DNA of 64,000 nt from Takakia lepidozioides (taxonomy: Eukaryota > Streptophyta > Takakiopsida > Takakiales > Takakiaceae), in assembly GCA_030704615.1 (NCBI GenBank), contig CM060732.1, positions 10,910,001 through 10,974,000 of the forward strand. The letters are read 5' to 3'. Every line of letters starts with the position of its first letter. Within the stretch, counting starts at the first letter, position 1. The notes below the pieces were generated by a model. That model saw only the letters and a program-made list of their open reading frames with translations, searched no databases and was not told where the DNA came from. Below, in pieces: positions 46,825-56,880 of the stretch. Position numbers and translations under genes: made by a program.

Positions 46825-48267
46825 TCATCTCATCCTTGAGGACCTCCTCAACCGAGAAGAATCCCCAACCTCATCCATCACAGCCGCCTTGGCTGCCAAC
46901 TCCCTCTGAACCTCGAGCACCTCCCACGTGTGCCATGGATGCATGCACCCCGTGGTCCTCACATGCTCGCCCCCACTCACTGCCTGTACCGTCTCGGTAG
47001 GCAGAGAGACCATTGAGGGAAGTGTACTCCGCACTCTGCGTTGCTCAGCCAGAGCCAAGCTGATAATCCAGGTCAAGCAATTGAGATCCATTGCTTGCCC
47101 CAACACTTGACGACGTGATGCCTCAGAAAGAGACGACACCGCCGTGGTACCAGTGGTAAAACCCATTGCCCGCTCACGCTCGTCAGCATTAGGCTCCACT
47201 AACTGCTGCAACTGAGCATCCCACAGGAGGCCAGGTCCACTATCCCGGAAAGCATGCGATCCTGGGAAGCTGAGCAGTGTAGGTAATGCTGCTCGTGGTT
47301 GACCCACCTTGTTGACCACTGCCAAAGGCGAACGGTCATCGTGTCTCACACGCTGAGACTGCCTCCCTGTGTCCAGAATGTTATCCACTGTGAGATGTGC
47401 TGGCCGCTGCACCCCATCAAATGCACGCTTGAGCAGTGCGGGTGGCATCAAGTTAGTCCACCATAGCCGTGGACGATGAGCCCGTGACCCCACTGTAGCT
47501 GCATCTAGCAACACTGCTGACCCAAGCCACGACCGGACTTGATGCACACTGGCCATCACCCTGGCCCGAGAATCGCCCATCAGTGGCACATTCTCCAAGA
47601 TGTATGCTGGAGATACAGCTTGATGAAGCTGCAAGTGGCGCAAAACCCGCACCATCTCCCAAAACAGACCCGACCTCGAGTCTCGCAATCCATTGCCATG
47701 CCCGGCTGATGAATGCCCTTGGCAGGGCCAACCTGCCACTACCAGATCAATGGAGCCAACCCGCTCCAAATCCTGCGCCCCCAGCAACGAAATGTCTGCT
47801 GGCAAGGCCTGCTGATATCCACGAATTGCAGACACCGACAACAACTCAGGGTACCGCTGCACCAACTGAGCAACATGGCGAAGTGAAACGTCGTGCAGTC
47901 TCATCCCTCTCCACATACAGGTAACGCCGAACTCGTACACCTGCCTGTAAACAGCAGCCAATCCGGTGCTGATCCCGCCAAACAAGTCCAGAAGACAAAT
48001 GCCTTCATCACTGCCACACAATAGGTGTGGTGTCCAATGGAGACAATTGAGGTGGTCCTGGTGCAATCCCCACACTCTCCTCCTCTCCTGACGGTACAAA
48101 AGCCTCCACCCAGGCTTGTTGCACCCGTCGATCAGCATCCCGCTGCAAATCCTTGCTCGTGCCCCACAATGGAGTCTGAGCAACCATGGTAGGCAACTCC
48201 GCCATACCATACATGTCATCCTGCTCTCCCGGAGGTGGTACATCCTCTGAATGAGCATTGCCCTCAA
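46825..48267 (-). CDS. Cytosine-5 DNA methyltransferase domain (DNMT3/DRM-like) within the retroelement pol
   Basis: 480-codon open frame whose residues 89 to about 405 form a C5 DNA methyltransferase, predicted to move a methyl group from S-adenosylmethionine to cytosine in DNA. Motif I is CLLDLFGGISTGLAAV (91-106). Motif IV is DLVVAGWPCQGHSSAG (174-189), with the catalytic Cys in PCQ. Motif VI is YILENVP (222-228). The motif VIII region AHRPRLWWTNLMPP (263-276) resembles the AHRARYFWGNLPG of DNMT3. ERERAMGFTTGTT (364-375) and SEASRRQVLGQAMDLN (381-396) resemble the DNMT3/DRM C-terminus. All key residues are present and the domain is in one uninterrupted frame. The first 85 or so residues are probably a non-coding frame: upstream the polyprotein runs in another frame to WQ-stop at 48008, with a one-base shift joining them. 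It lies between protease and RT, an unusual place for any extra domain. Confidence 0.9.
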   Translation of the reverse strand: MRAMLIQRMYHLRESRMTCMVWRSCLPWLLRLHCGARARICSGMLIDGCNKPGWRLLYRQERRRVWGLHQDHLNCLHWTPHLLCGSDEGICLLDLFGGISTGLAAVYRQVYEFGVTCMWRGMRLHDVSLRHVAQLVQRYPELLSVSAIRGYQQALPADISLLGAQDLERVGSIDLVVAGWPCQGHSSAGHGNGLRDSRSGLFWEMVRVLRHLQLHQAVSPAYILENVPLMGDSRARVMASVHQVRSWLGSAVLLDAATVGSRAHRPRLWWTNLMPPALLKRAFDGVQRPAHLTVDNILDTGRQSQRVRHDDRSPLAVVNKVGQPRAALPTLLSFPGSHAFRDSGPGLLWDAQLQQLVEPNADERERAMGFTTGTTAVSSLSEASRRQVLGQAMDLNCLTWIISLALAEQRRVRSTLPSMVSLPTETVQAVSGGEHVRTTGCMHPWHTWEVLEVQRELAAKAAVMDEVGDSSRLRRSSRMR

Positions 48268-48357
48268 GCAACTCTCTAGGCCAACTCACTGCCGCTGTGA
48301 ATGCTGCTAGTGTCGGCATCTTGCCTCGCTGGGCAACCGCAACTCCTCCTATGAACG

Positions 48358-49275
48358 TCACAGGGAGCTGCACACGCCGGCCCTCCCTGACTGCCATGCA
48401 GGCCTATAGGAAGCTGACTCCTCCCAAAAATCCAGGGTGAAGCCCATGGGGTACAACACTGCCCCACCAACCAGGACATCGTATGAGACTGCGTCTGTCA
48501 CAATGGCCTTGGCTCGCATCACTGAGCCATCTGTAGGGTGATCCGGCCGTAGTCTGATAGCCAACTCACGCCGTGTCATGCCCCGAGCCTGCTCCGATCC
48601 TCCCAGAGACGTCTGTATCTGGAAAGGACAAGGCTCCATATCCGCCTCCGTGAGGCCCAAGCCTGCAATAGCAGCTCTGCCCAGCATCAATGGCTGAGCT
48701 CCCGAGTCCAACAAGACCCGCAGTGGCCGGTACCTCTTGCCTGCCGGTCCACTCAAACAGAAAATGCCATCCTGGTTGTCTAACATGACAACTCCAGGTG
48801 TCACCATGGCGCGCTCAATGGCTGGCCTAGCTGGCAGCTCCATCAACCTGGCAGCTGCAGCTTGCCATGGCGCCGCCGTGGCAGTCTTGACCCTCAATCC
48901 GAGGATCCCTCCGGCACTACACCTCCCACTATCTCCGCAGAAGATGAAGTAACCTCCCACTCTCACAGAGTGTAGCTGCCAGCCTGAACACCTCAGCTGG
49001 TCCCCCGGCGTCGCAATCATGGTAGCCGAGAACAATGGAGCCTGGCACACAGATGTGGCCGCTCCTAGCAGCACACTAGCTGCCGTAGCCTTGGCAACAC
49101 TAGGTAGTGGTGCTACCCGTGTAGCTCTCCCCAATGGCATAGTAACCTCCGCCTCGGTAACAGTCGGGCGAGAACTAGGTGCCATGGATGGCGTCGACAC
49201 TGTCTCCGCCAATGTGAATGACTGAGGAAGCCTAGCCTGACGGCTTGCCTCCCCACGCTGTGGATCCAACTCCAC
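48358..49275 (-). CDS. Element A aspartic protease region
   Basis: 305-codon open frame. The retropepsin core is RPLRVLLDSGAQPLMLGRAA (near residues 185-205), with the catalytic DSG triad, followed by YDVLVGGAVLYPMGFTLDFW. It cuts the Gag-Pol polyprotein. The frame continues from the gag end after a shift, and shifts again near 48400 into a frame giving RRVQLPVTFIGGVAV, which leads toward the methyltransferase. The N-terminal 150 residues are a low-complexity linker. Confidence 0.75.
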   Translation of the reverse strand: MELDPQRGEASRQARLPQSFTLAETVSTPSMAPSSRPTVTEAEVTMPLGRATRVAPLPSVAKATAASVLLGAATSVCQAPLFSATMIATPGDQLRCSGWQLHSVRVGGYFIFCGDSGRCSAGGILGLRVKTATAAPWQAAAARLMELPARPAIERAMVTPGVVMLDNQDGIFCLSGPAGKRYRPLRVLLDSGAQPLMLGRAAIAGLGLTEADMEPCPFQIQTSLGGSEQARGMTRRELAIRLRPDHPTDGSVMRAKAIVTDAVSYDVLVGGAVLYPMGFTLDFWEESASYRPAWQSGRAGVCSSL

Positions 49276-49291
49276 CTCTGCACCTCGTGGC

Positions 49292-50905
49292 TCAGGAACG
49301 TGCTGCTCCTCGAGTCACGGCTGCAGCAGACTCCACCTGCACTAGTGGTAGTGCTGCTCCACACATGAATCCCATGCCTCCCATATCTCCTCCCTCAGGA
49401 GCAGGAGGTGGACCATCCGGCCTTAGAGCCGGTACCACCTGAGCTGTAGCCATGGCAGCGAGCCTCTGCTCTAGCTGCTGAAGCCGGTTGGCCATGCCTT
49501 GGTCAACACCCTGACCTCCGCGTCCTTGGCCACGTTGAGCTTGCCCTTGGCCTGCACCTCGTGGCTGGCCACCTCGTCCTCTCTGGGCTGCTCCACCTCG
49601 CCCCCGGCCACCATTGTTCCCTTGGAACTGGCCTGGGCGCAACTCAGGATGCAAACCATAACACTGGGCCTCTCCATGCCCGTGCTTGCCACAATGCCCA
49701 CACTGCAACTGTGCAGGCTGTGCATGTGCCGCCCTTTGCCTCCCTGGGCAATCCTTCTTGACATGGGGTCCTCCACATGTCCAGCACACCACATCCGCCC
49801 GTTGTTGGCCAGCAAATGAAGGGAGAGACCCCTGCATCTGAGGTCCTCTCTGCCCTTCCCTGAGCTTCACTGAGCCCCCTTGTTGCCTTGAGCACGTTGA
49901 GGTAGTGGTTGGCTAGGAGCACCACTACCCCGTGGTGTCTCCTTAGCAAATCCCACCATGACCACTCGTTCCTCCACCATGTTGAGCTCTATCCGCTCTG
50001 CCAGCAAAAACACATTTGCTAAGGTGGTTGGGCCGCTTGTAGGAGAGTTGCATCCCGCACCCTTCTCCTCAGCTCCTTGTCCAATATCCCATACCAGAAT
50101 TGGACTGCCTGAGCTTCCGTAACCCCTTGGGTTACATTTATCAAGCGCCTCATGCGAGTGAAAGCCTCCCTCAAGCTCTCGGTCGGCTTCCGTTGGAACT
50201 CTTGCAAGCTCCGCAACTTCTCTGTCCTCACCCCTTGGTAGTTCCCTCTCAACTCTTCGAAGAACTCCACAACAGGGTTGAAGGCAGGGCACGGGTGCTA
50301 GTGCTGGTGCGGTAGTGGCTTGGGTGGACGTCGTAGCTACTGTACCACCAGTCCCACTGCTGCTTGCTGAAGCTGCCGGTGCAGCGGCAGTGTAGCCACT
50401 GCCCTCGTGGCTCTAGTGCCCCTAGTGATGGAGACATAGTCGGGTGACCAGTACATCCTCCACTCCTCGATCTCAACCTCATGCCCCCGCCTGAACTCAT
50501 GGTAATCATCCATAGGCGGCCCCTCAAGGTGCTGAAACAGCCCTTTCCATGCCATGAAGGCGTAAATAGTTGTGGATTGCGCATTTGCTGCAAATCACAC
50601 CAACTATCAAACTCTTGGATAAAATCATCCAACTCGATGGTGCCCACCGCCCCAGAGTACCTTCGTGGCCCCTTGGTAGCTCCATACATCTCCTCCATTG
50701 TGTCCCACAACAATGGCAAAGAAAAAACTTGCACCGCCGGTATGAGTCCTCCTGATTCACAATCCGAATCAGAACCTTCCGTGGAAGACACAGGAGGTGA
50801 AGGTGGCCTAAACCGCACACCTCGTCTCGTGTACCCACTAGTATCGCTAGTGCTCGAACCGGCACTGTCCCCAGCAACTAGTGGCACCTCCGTGTTGACA
50901 CTCAA
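49292..50905 (-). pseudogene. gag: Element A gag (capsid and two zinc knuckles), frameshifted
   Basis: Structural polyprotein of element A in at least three frames. The N-terminal part (from 50905) gives TRRGVRFRPPSPPVSSTEGS and LWDTMEEMYGATKGPRRYSG. The middle gives LEGPPMDDYHEFRRGHEVEI. The capsid core (50270-50019) gives LQEFQRKPTESLREAFTRMR and VTEAQAVQFWYGILDKELRR, typical of Retrotrans_gag. The end (49870-49292) carries two knuckles, CWTCGGPHVKKDC (one residue short of the usual spacing) and CGHCGKHGHGEAQC (canonical C-x2-C-x4-H-x4-C), and a Gly/Arg/Gln-rich RNA-binding tract. The frame changes could be decay, or one of them a programmed shift. The same protein is found truncated in element B. 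Confidence 0.8.
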
Positions 50906-50949
50906 CCGGTCATGAACATGTCCCTAACCCCCTCTCCACAAGGTAACCC

Positions 50950-53150
50950 TGTTGCGGCTTATGGTTTGGAATACTAAGTTCCTAACATAGCCTACACCTG
51001 AACTTGCATGACCATGGGAATATCATGAAGATACTCCTCAAACCGCCCTCCACGAGCTTCAAAATTCGGCCTTCCAGACCACATGCCAGTCCTTAGAGTT
51101 CCACAGGTCAACACGGGCCACCACAGACCAGCACAGGCCCACACAGCTCACTGGTCATTTCACACACAACAGCCAACACACATTTGGTCACAGTTTCATT
51201 CACAGCCTTCACATTCACAGCCCCAAAGGCCTCAGGCACACAGGCCCGTTCATTCACAGTCACAGGGGCACACAGCCCCTCACATTCAGCATTCACACAG
51301 CCCCTCACAGCCCGTCACAGCCCAAAGGCCACACACAGCACATTCCTGTCACAGCCCTCACACACAGGGGCATTTTTCACAGCCCGTTCATTCACAGCCC
51401 GTCACAGTTCACAGCCCGTCCACATTTCCCCTTTTGTCACAGTTCACAGGGCCTGCCTGTCACAGCCTTCCTTTTTGTTCCACACAGCCTGTCACAGCCC
51501 GTCACAGCCCCACAGGCCTGCCTCACACACAGCCCGTCACAGCCCCCCACAGCCTCAGCCTGTTCACACACACACAGCCCCACAGCCCGTCACACAGCCC
51601 ACAGCCCGTCACACCCACATCACATGGCCGCTCTGGCAGTTTAGCCATTTCTCCAAGGGGTTTAGCCACGCCAAGCTAGGGTTTGTGTCTCTTGGACTCT
51701 AGGCTTCTTTCCACCGAGCTATGGTGGCTGTGAGGAAATCAGCAAGGTATCCTTGCTCTTTCGGCTCCCACACACCACCATAGTAGCCCTAAGCCATGAG
51801 GTGGTTGCCACAAACCAAGCCTTCTTTCTCACTTAGCCTCCCCAAACACGCCACTAAACTCAATGGCAAACAACCAAGCCCTGCTGGTTCCCAGCCCTTG
51901 TGCACTCATTCAAGCACTCTCCTTGGCCATAGCATCTGTCTTAGAGCCTATTCCAGCCCCCTACACCTGCTGCTTCAAGAGTTGCGCTCCCTTCAAGCTT
52001 GAAGTTGAAACCCCAACTCACATAGGCCCTACAAGTGCTTTTCTTTCACTCCAAGTGGAAACCAGCCCTAGACCTTCCGTTCTAGCTCTCTAAAGCTTGA
52101 AAACAAGAGCCTCAATGGGCTGAAGGCATGCTCCACACATGCCCCACTCTCACCATAAGAGAATCAGCTCCTTTGCTTCATTTCTTGCACCCACAAACCT
52201 GAAAATACAAGCTTCAGCAGGCTGAAAGCATGCTCCACATGCCCTACAGGGAAACCAGCCCCTTCCTTCCTTTCTTGCACTCCCACACCTGAAAGTGCAA
52301 GCCTTCACCAGGCTGATAGCATGCTCCACACATGCATTGCCCTCACATAAGGGAAGTCAGCCCTTCCCTCTTCCTTGCTTGCCCTCCAAGCTTGAAGATG
52401 GAAGCTTCAATGAGCTGAATACATGCTCCACACATGCAACCTCTTCACACAAGAGATATCAGCCCCCTATCTTGGCTCCTTGGCTCCTTGATGCTCTCTA
52501 AGACAAGACTAAGCACTCCAGCCTTTGCCAAGCTCCTGAAACCCTAAGGCTTACATTTCCAGCCACAAGACACTTCTCTTGTGGTGCAAGAGCTCTTCTT
52601 CCAAGCTCTGAAACCCTAGGTGCACATTCCATGGCCTTGCCGCACCTCTTAGCTCCTGTTCCAGCCCTGCTCTTGCCATGACAAGAGCCCTCTCAATGCT
52701 GAAGCTCGAGATTGAAACCCAATCTCACCATACTCCACAAAGTGCACTGATTTGCCCCAAGCCAAATCAGCCCTTTCGCTTGGTCTTGCAATCCTTCACA
52801 CAATGAAAGCTCGCATTCCCAAGTCCAGTTCTCAGCTTTGCCACCAAAGCCACTATAACCTGCTCTTGACTGGTCCTCTTCCCAATCGTGCTTGCTCATG
52901 CATGTACACAATCTGAAACCATCAAGGTGCTCTGGAATTACCTGCAGCATGGTGCTTTCATCTCTGAAGCTGAAGATCGAATGCCAAGGTCTACCACCTC
53001 GTAACCCACATCGCCTCCGCTTCTAACAACCAAGAGCTCCACGGTGCTCCTTGCATAACAACTTGGTTTCTCTCATTCTCAAGCAAAAACCACAAGTGCT
53101 ACAACTAACTCGTATCTGGCACTCACAGATACGAGCTCATCTTTCTCGAG
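50950..53150 (-). repeat. Long repetitive part of the element A 5' LTR/leader
   Basis: 51.08-51.64 kb is a dense array of CACAGCC / GTCACAGCC words (plus strand). 51.7-52.9 kb has repeats around TGCTCCACACATGC and TGAAGCTTG. The latter correspond, reversed, to repeats in the LTR of element B at 41.0-42.2 kb. Frames of up to 198 codons at 51083-51702 arise from the repeat and are not taken as genes. Confidence 0.55.
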
Positions 53151-53475
53151 TGATAAAGAAGAAGAATACAAGCACAAGCTCATGCGAGCTCACAAAGCTG
53201 AAGCATAAACTCATGCATATAACCTCATCACTCAAATACAAGTCAAGCCAAGTGCACCCCACGCCATGGGGAATCCACACTACGGCGCCATAGCTAGGCG
53301 CGGTGAGGCTCAACTCGAGAAAGATGAGCCTCCCGCGCTTGCCGTGAAGATAACCACTCCAGGGCCTAAATCTGCCTTGACCCCTGGATTGACACTTGGG
53401 CCAATCCCAAATGTCAATATGTAAAAGCTAGCTATTTCCTAGCTAGTTTCACACTAGTGGTAAAATAACTTGACA
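53151..53475 (-). repeat. Element A 5' LTR start (block Y, 325 bp)
   Basis: Nearly identical to 42864-43190; the only difference I saw is a TA indel. Begins TGTCAAGTTATT on the minus strand. Below 53151 the 5' LTR continues into a long tract not found at the 3' end. Confidence 0.85.
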
Positions 53476-53479
53476 CAAG
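53476..53479. repeat. Target-site duplication, right copy (CAAG)
   Basis: Partner of 42674-42677. Confidence 0.7.
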
Positions 53480-54389
53480 TTTTTGGAGCCTTTGGAAGGC
53501 TATGTGGAGGACCATTTGGGGTCTTTGAAGGCCAATATTTGGCAAGTTTTTGGAGCCTTTGGAAGGCTATTTGGAGGGCTGTTTGGGGTCCTTGGAGGCC
53601 GATATTTGGCGAGCTTGAAGAGTCTTTGGCGACTTGTTGAAGGACTATTTGGGATCCTTGAGGGCCGAGATTTGGCAAGCTCTTGGGGCCTTGGTGTACT
53701 GTTTGGAGTACCATTATGCAAGCTTTGGGAGCCTTAGTGAGATTGTTTGAGGGACATCTTGAGGGCTCTTAGAGAATTATTTTTGAAAATCTTTGAAAGG
53801 TCTTTATCCATTGCTTAAGCAAGAGAGTGTGGAGATAGGGTAGTGGGATGAGAGCATGTTGTGATAGGAATTGCTTTAGTCTCTCTTCACTATCGTCTTC
53901 CACCCTCTCTATAGGCCAAAACCTCTCCGTAGGTGGAGGCAAGAGTCAGTCAGGGTTTGGGCTGGGGTGTCGTGCAGGAGTGATACTGTGGAGTGTTTTT
54001 GGTGTGGGGGAGTTACTGTTTTGATTTTCTTGTGTTTGGATCCCCTCCACACCTATATACTTGACTGTGCGTCATGTCAGTTTTGTATGGGCGCTTGTTT
54101 TCATAGGAGGTTGGTCCGGATTTGATCACCGGTCAATCCTACAGCGTGCTGTCGGTGGTGAGGCTGGGGTGGTGATCAGTCAGACCATCATTGTTCTCTT
54201 ATGATGAGGCTGGGTTGATGACCAGCAGACCATAGGAATGTTTGCGGTGGATGCAGGTGCAAGTACAGGTCTACGTTAGAAACCTATTATTTCTGCTTGA
54301 ACCAGTAGCTGCAACAGGTTCTCTACCCGGTTACCTTGTGGAAAGGGGGATTAGAGACAGGTTTACAACAGGTGTGGTTGTGAGTTTTC

Positions 54390-55105
54390 ATCACGGAGGC
54401 GCCACCAGTTGCTGAGGAGAGTGCCGGTACGAGCACCAACGATTCTAGTGGGTATACAAGACGAGGTGTGTGGTTTAGGCCACCTTCACCTTCAGTGTCT
54501 TCTGAGGAAGGTTCAGACTCGGAGTCAGGAGGATTCTCGCCGAGGGTGCAAGCCATTTCCGTGCCATTGTTGTGGGATACGATGGAAGAAATGTATGGAG
54601 CTACTAAGGGGCCACGACGGTACTCTGGAGCTGTGGGCACCATCAGTTTGATAGTTGGTGTGATTTGCAGCGGATGCGCAATCCACAACTGTTTACGCCT
54701 TTTATGGCGTTGAAGGGGCTATTTCAGCACCTTGAGGGGCCGCCTATGGATGACTACCATGAGTTTAGGCGGGGAAATGAAGTGGAGATAGAGAAGTGGC
54801 GACAATATTGGTCAGCTGACTATATCTCCATCACTAGAGGCACAAGGGCAGCGGCGACACCAGCAGCTACACCAACATCCCTAACTGCAAGCACTAGTAG
54901 TGGGACAAATAAAGATGGAGCTGGGAAATCCACTCAAGCTCCTCCTGCAGCACCAGCACCTGTGCCTGCCTTTAACCTAGTTCTGGAGTTCTTCGAGGAG
55001 TTGAGGAGAAACTACCAGGGGATAAGGACAGAGAAATTGCGGAGCTTGCAAGAGTTCCAGCGCAAGCCTACTGAGAGTTTGAGGGAGGCTTACACGCGCA
55101 TGAGG
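54390..55105 (+). pseudogene. Truncated gag of element B
   Basis: Broken frames give RFRPPSPSV-like VWFRPPSPSVSSEEGSDSE, LWDTMEEMYGATKGPRRYSG, LEGPPMDDYHEFRRGNEVEI and RTEKLRSLQEFQRKPTESLR, each closely matching element A gag on the other strand. A frameshift lies near 54645. Homology stops near 55105, before the zinc knuckles. Confidence 0.75.
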
Positions 55106-55219
55106 GGTCAGGGTTCGGGTCTTAATTTTAGATGGGGCATGCGGGGTCCACCTCAGCTTTGGTAGGTTTTGTCATATGTGTGGAGGGGACGAGTAGCAAT
55201 AGGCCACTCCAGCAGCCAA

Positions 55220-55372
55220 CCTCACCACGTTATAGCCCAGTGGTAATGCCCACATGCCACCTCAAAAGCGGTTGTGGGTTCAATCCACGGAGTGATGTCA
55301 CAAAGTTGTGCCCTATGGGACCATAATTTACACCTCCCATAGGAGGCGTCATATATTATTATTAGGCCAGAT
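55220..55372 (+). mobile_element. tRNA-derived SINE
   Basis: Internal RNA polymerase III promoter: A box TAGCCCAGTGG at 55233-55243 and B box GGTTCAATCC at 55278-55287, 34 bp apart. An unrelated body and a TTATTATTATTA-like tail follow at about 55358-55370. No cloverleaf 3' half forms, so it is a SINE rather than a tRNA gene. It lies just past the truncation point of element B. The 5' border is approximate. Confidence 0.6.
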
Positions 55373-56804
55373 CCCACACATCCATGCTATAGTGATCTAC
55401 CCTTGAGGCATATTACTATTCTTAACATGTTTAAAGAATTGATATTGAAAAATAGAAAATGGAACTCAAACTTCTATTTTAATTCTTATTCGTGGTATAC
55501 ATATTCATATTCATGGTATATTTTGAAGGAATGTCTCTTAAAATAAAATTCATTATTAGGATTTAAAGTTTTTTCCAGCCAAAAATAATTTTATCCTTAA
55601 TTAATCTTATTTTTCTAATTTATTTAATCAATAAATTAGGACCCGGATCCGAACCCGTGAACCCGCTAATATTTCCCAACAACTACCCGGACCCTAACCC
55701 GAGTCCGTGTTGACAAACCCGGACCCGAGCCCGGACCCGGATTTTCAAAAACCCGGATCCGGACCCGAACTTGGCTCCGAAAAAAAACCCGCACCCGGAC
55801 CCGGCGGGTTCCTTAAAAAGGCAGAACCCGCACAACACTGGTATCAACCTGGTATCGCATAACCTACCGGGTCACCCTACCCTAATATCACTCCAGGCTC
55901 CACCATGTTGATACTGAGAACCGGCTTGCATTCTTCCTGCGATACCAATATTGAGACATAGATTGGCCCAAAAAAATTGGTGAATCTTGGGTACGGTTTT
56001 CACATTATGAGGGGAGGTGGTGGCTCCCTAGAAGATCAGATTTAGGCCTTTCTACTAATGCTCTAACTTTCTACAACTACAACAACGTATTGGTAAATTT
56101 CTATGAATTCAAATTGTCTCTGTTGGGACAATTTTCTTGCATTTTCTTGCATTCAAGCTTTGTATGGATGTTTTTGTGCGTATACTCAGGTTGTATGTTT
56201 GTGATTTGGCTAGTCATTCTCTATTGTGCGCTGCATGTTTCTGATTTGGCTTGGCTTTCAACTTGTGTATGATGGGTGCAAAAACCATTGATACTAGGGT
56301 TGATATACCCCTGGTATTGCAAAAAATTACCCCAATTATTGATACCACGTAGTACTTATACCAATATTGTATTTGGAAAAACCAGACTCTACAATATTTA
56401 GGTTGATACCCTGGTTCTAATTTCATAACAAAGCAAGACCCGGACCCGACTGGTATAGTAAAAATTCAATACCAGTACAATACTGGTTGTTATCACGTGA
56501 TCATAAGTTGGAGTAAGCAAAGGAAGCCAGACCACAATCCACGGTTATAGGGGTAATTTGGTTGCCAATAGAAATAAAAGTCATAGACTGACATAGGGTA
56601 GTGCCAGGTCAATAGGGTCAATTACAAGGTCTATGATGAATATGTTTATAATCTTTTTCTTTTTTTAATGGATAAGAAAATTTACTTCGAAGTATTGGAA
56701 GGGAAAAAGTAAAACCCTCAATAGTGCACCATAAAAAAATAAATATGTAATATTCGAGTAATAAATTGATTGGATAAAACTTAAATACTTGGTACTATGC
56801 CTAA

Positions 56805-56880
56805 ATAGCGCCCACCCCCGAAAGGGAGCAGTAGCCGTGAGGCGAGTGGCTCTTAGTTACGCCGACTTCGGCCAGAGTCA
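56805..56880 (-). repeat. Reversed member of the TAAGAGCCACTT repeat family
   Basis: Reverse complement contains GGCCGAAGTCGGCGTAACTA, AGAGCCACT and GGGGGTGGGC in family order. Confidence 0.6.

Larger units (their letters stand above)
42678..53475 (-). mobile_element. Ty3/gypsy LTR retrotransposon A carrying a DNA methyltransferase and PHD finger
   Basis: Minus-strand element of about 10.8 kb inserted in the LTR of element B. Ends are TGTCAAG... (53475) and ...CACGACA (42678). The 4-bp duplication CAAG lies at 42674-42677 and 53476-53479 (5 bp, CAAGT, if the end is set one base in). Order along the element: 5' LTR with a long repetitive tract, gag, protease, cytosine-5 methyltransferase, RT, RNase H, integrase, PHD finger, polypurine tract, 3' LTR structure. 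RT before integrase defines the Ty3/gypsy order. Frames are broken in gag, in and after the protease, in RT and in the PHD finger, so this copy is probably not autonomous. Confidence 0.88.
40500..55105 (+). mobile_element. Ty3/gypsy element B (long LTR plus truncated gag), interrupted by element A
   Basis: Plus-strand element. Its LTR begins TGTCA at 40500, resumes after element A at 53480, and ends near 54260. It resembles the LTR of element A (similar TGTCA start, shared GAGGCTCATCTT and GTTGAGCCTC blocks, and repeated tracts around TGTGGAGCATG). A gag fragment follows and stops abruptly at about 55105, inside a conserved stretch (LREAYTRMR), so the rest is deleted. Tandem units of about 66 bp lie in the LTR at 42525-42677. 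Confidence 0.7.

Noticed and set aside
51083-51702. Plus-strand frames of 172-198 codons rich in His/Ser/Gln/Pro
   Set aside because: Generated by the CACAGCC tandem repeat in several frames at once; no start context or homology.
55233-55290. tRNA gene
   Set aside because: A and B boxes fit, but the anticodon and acceptor arms do not fold; a SINE is the better reading.
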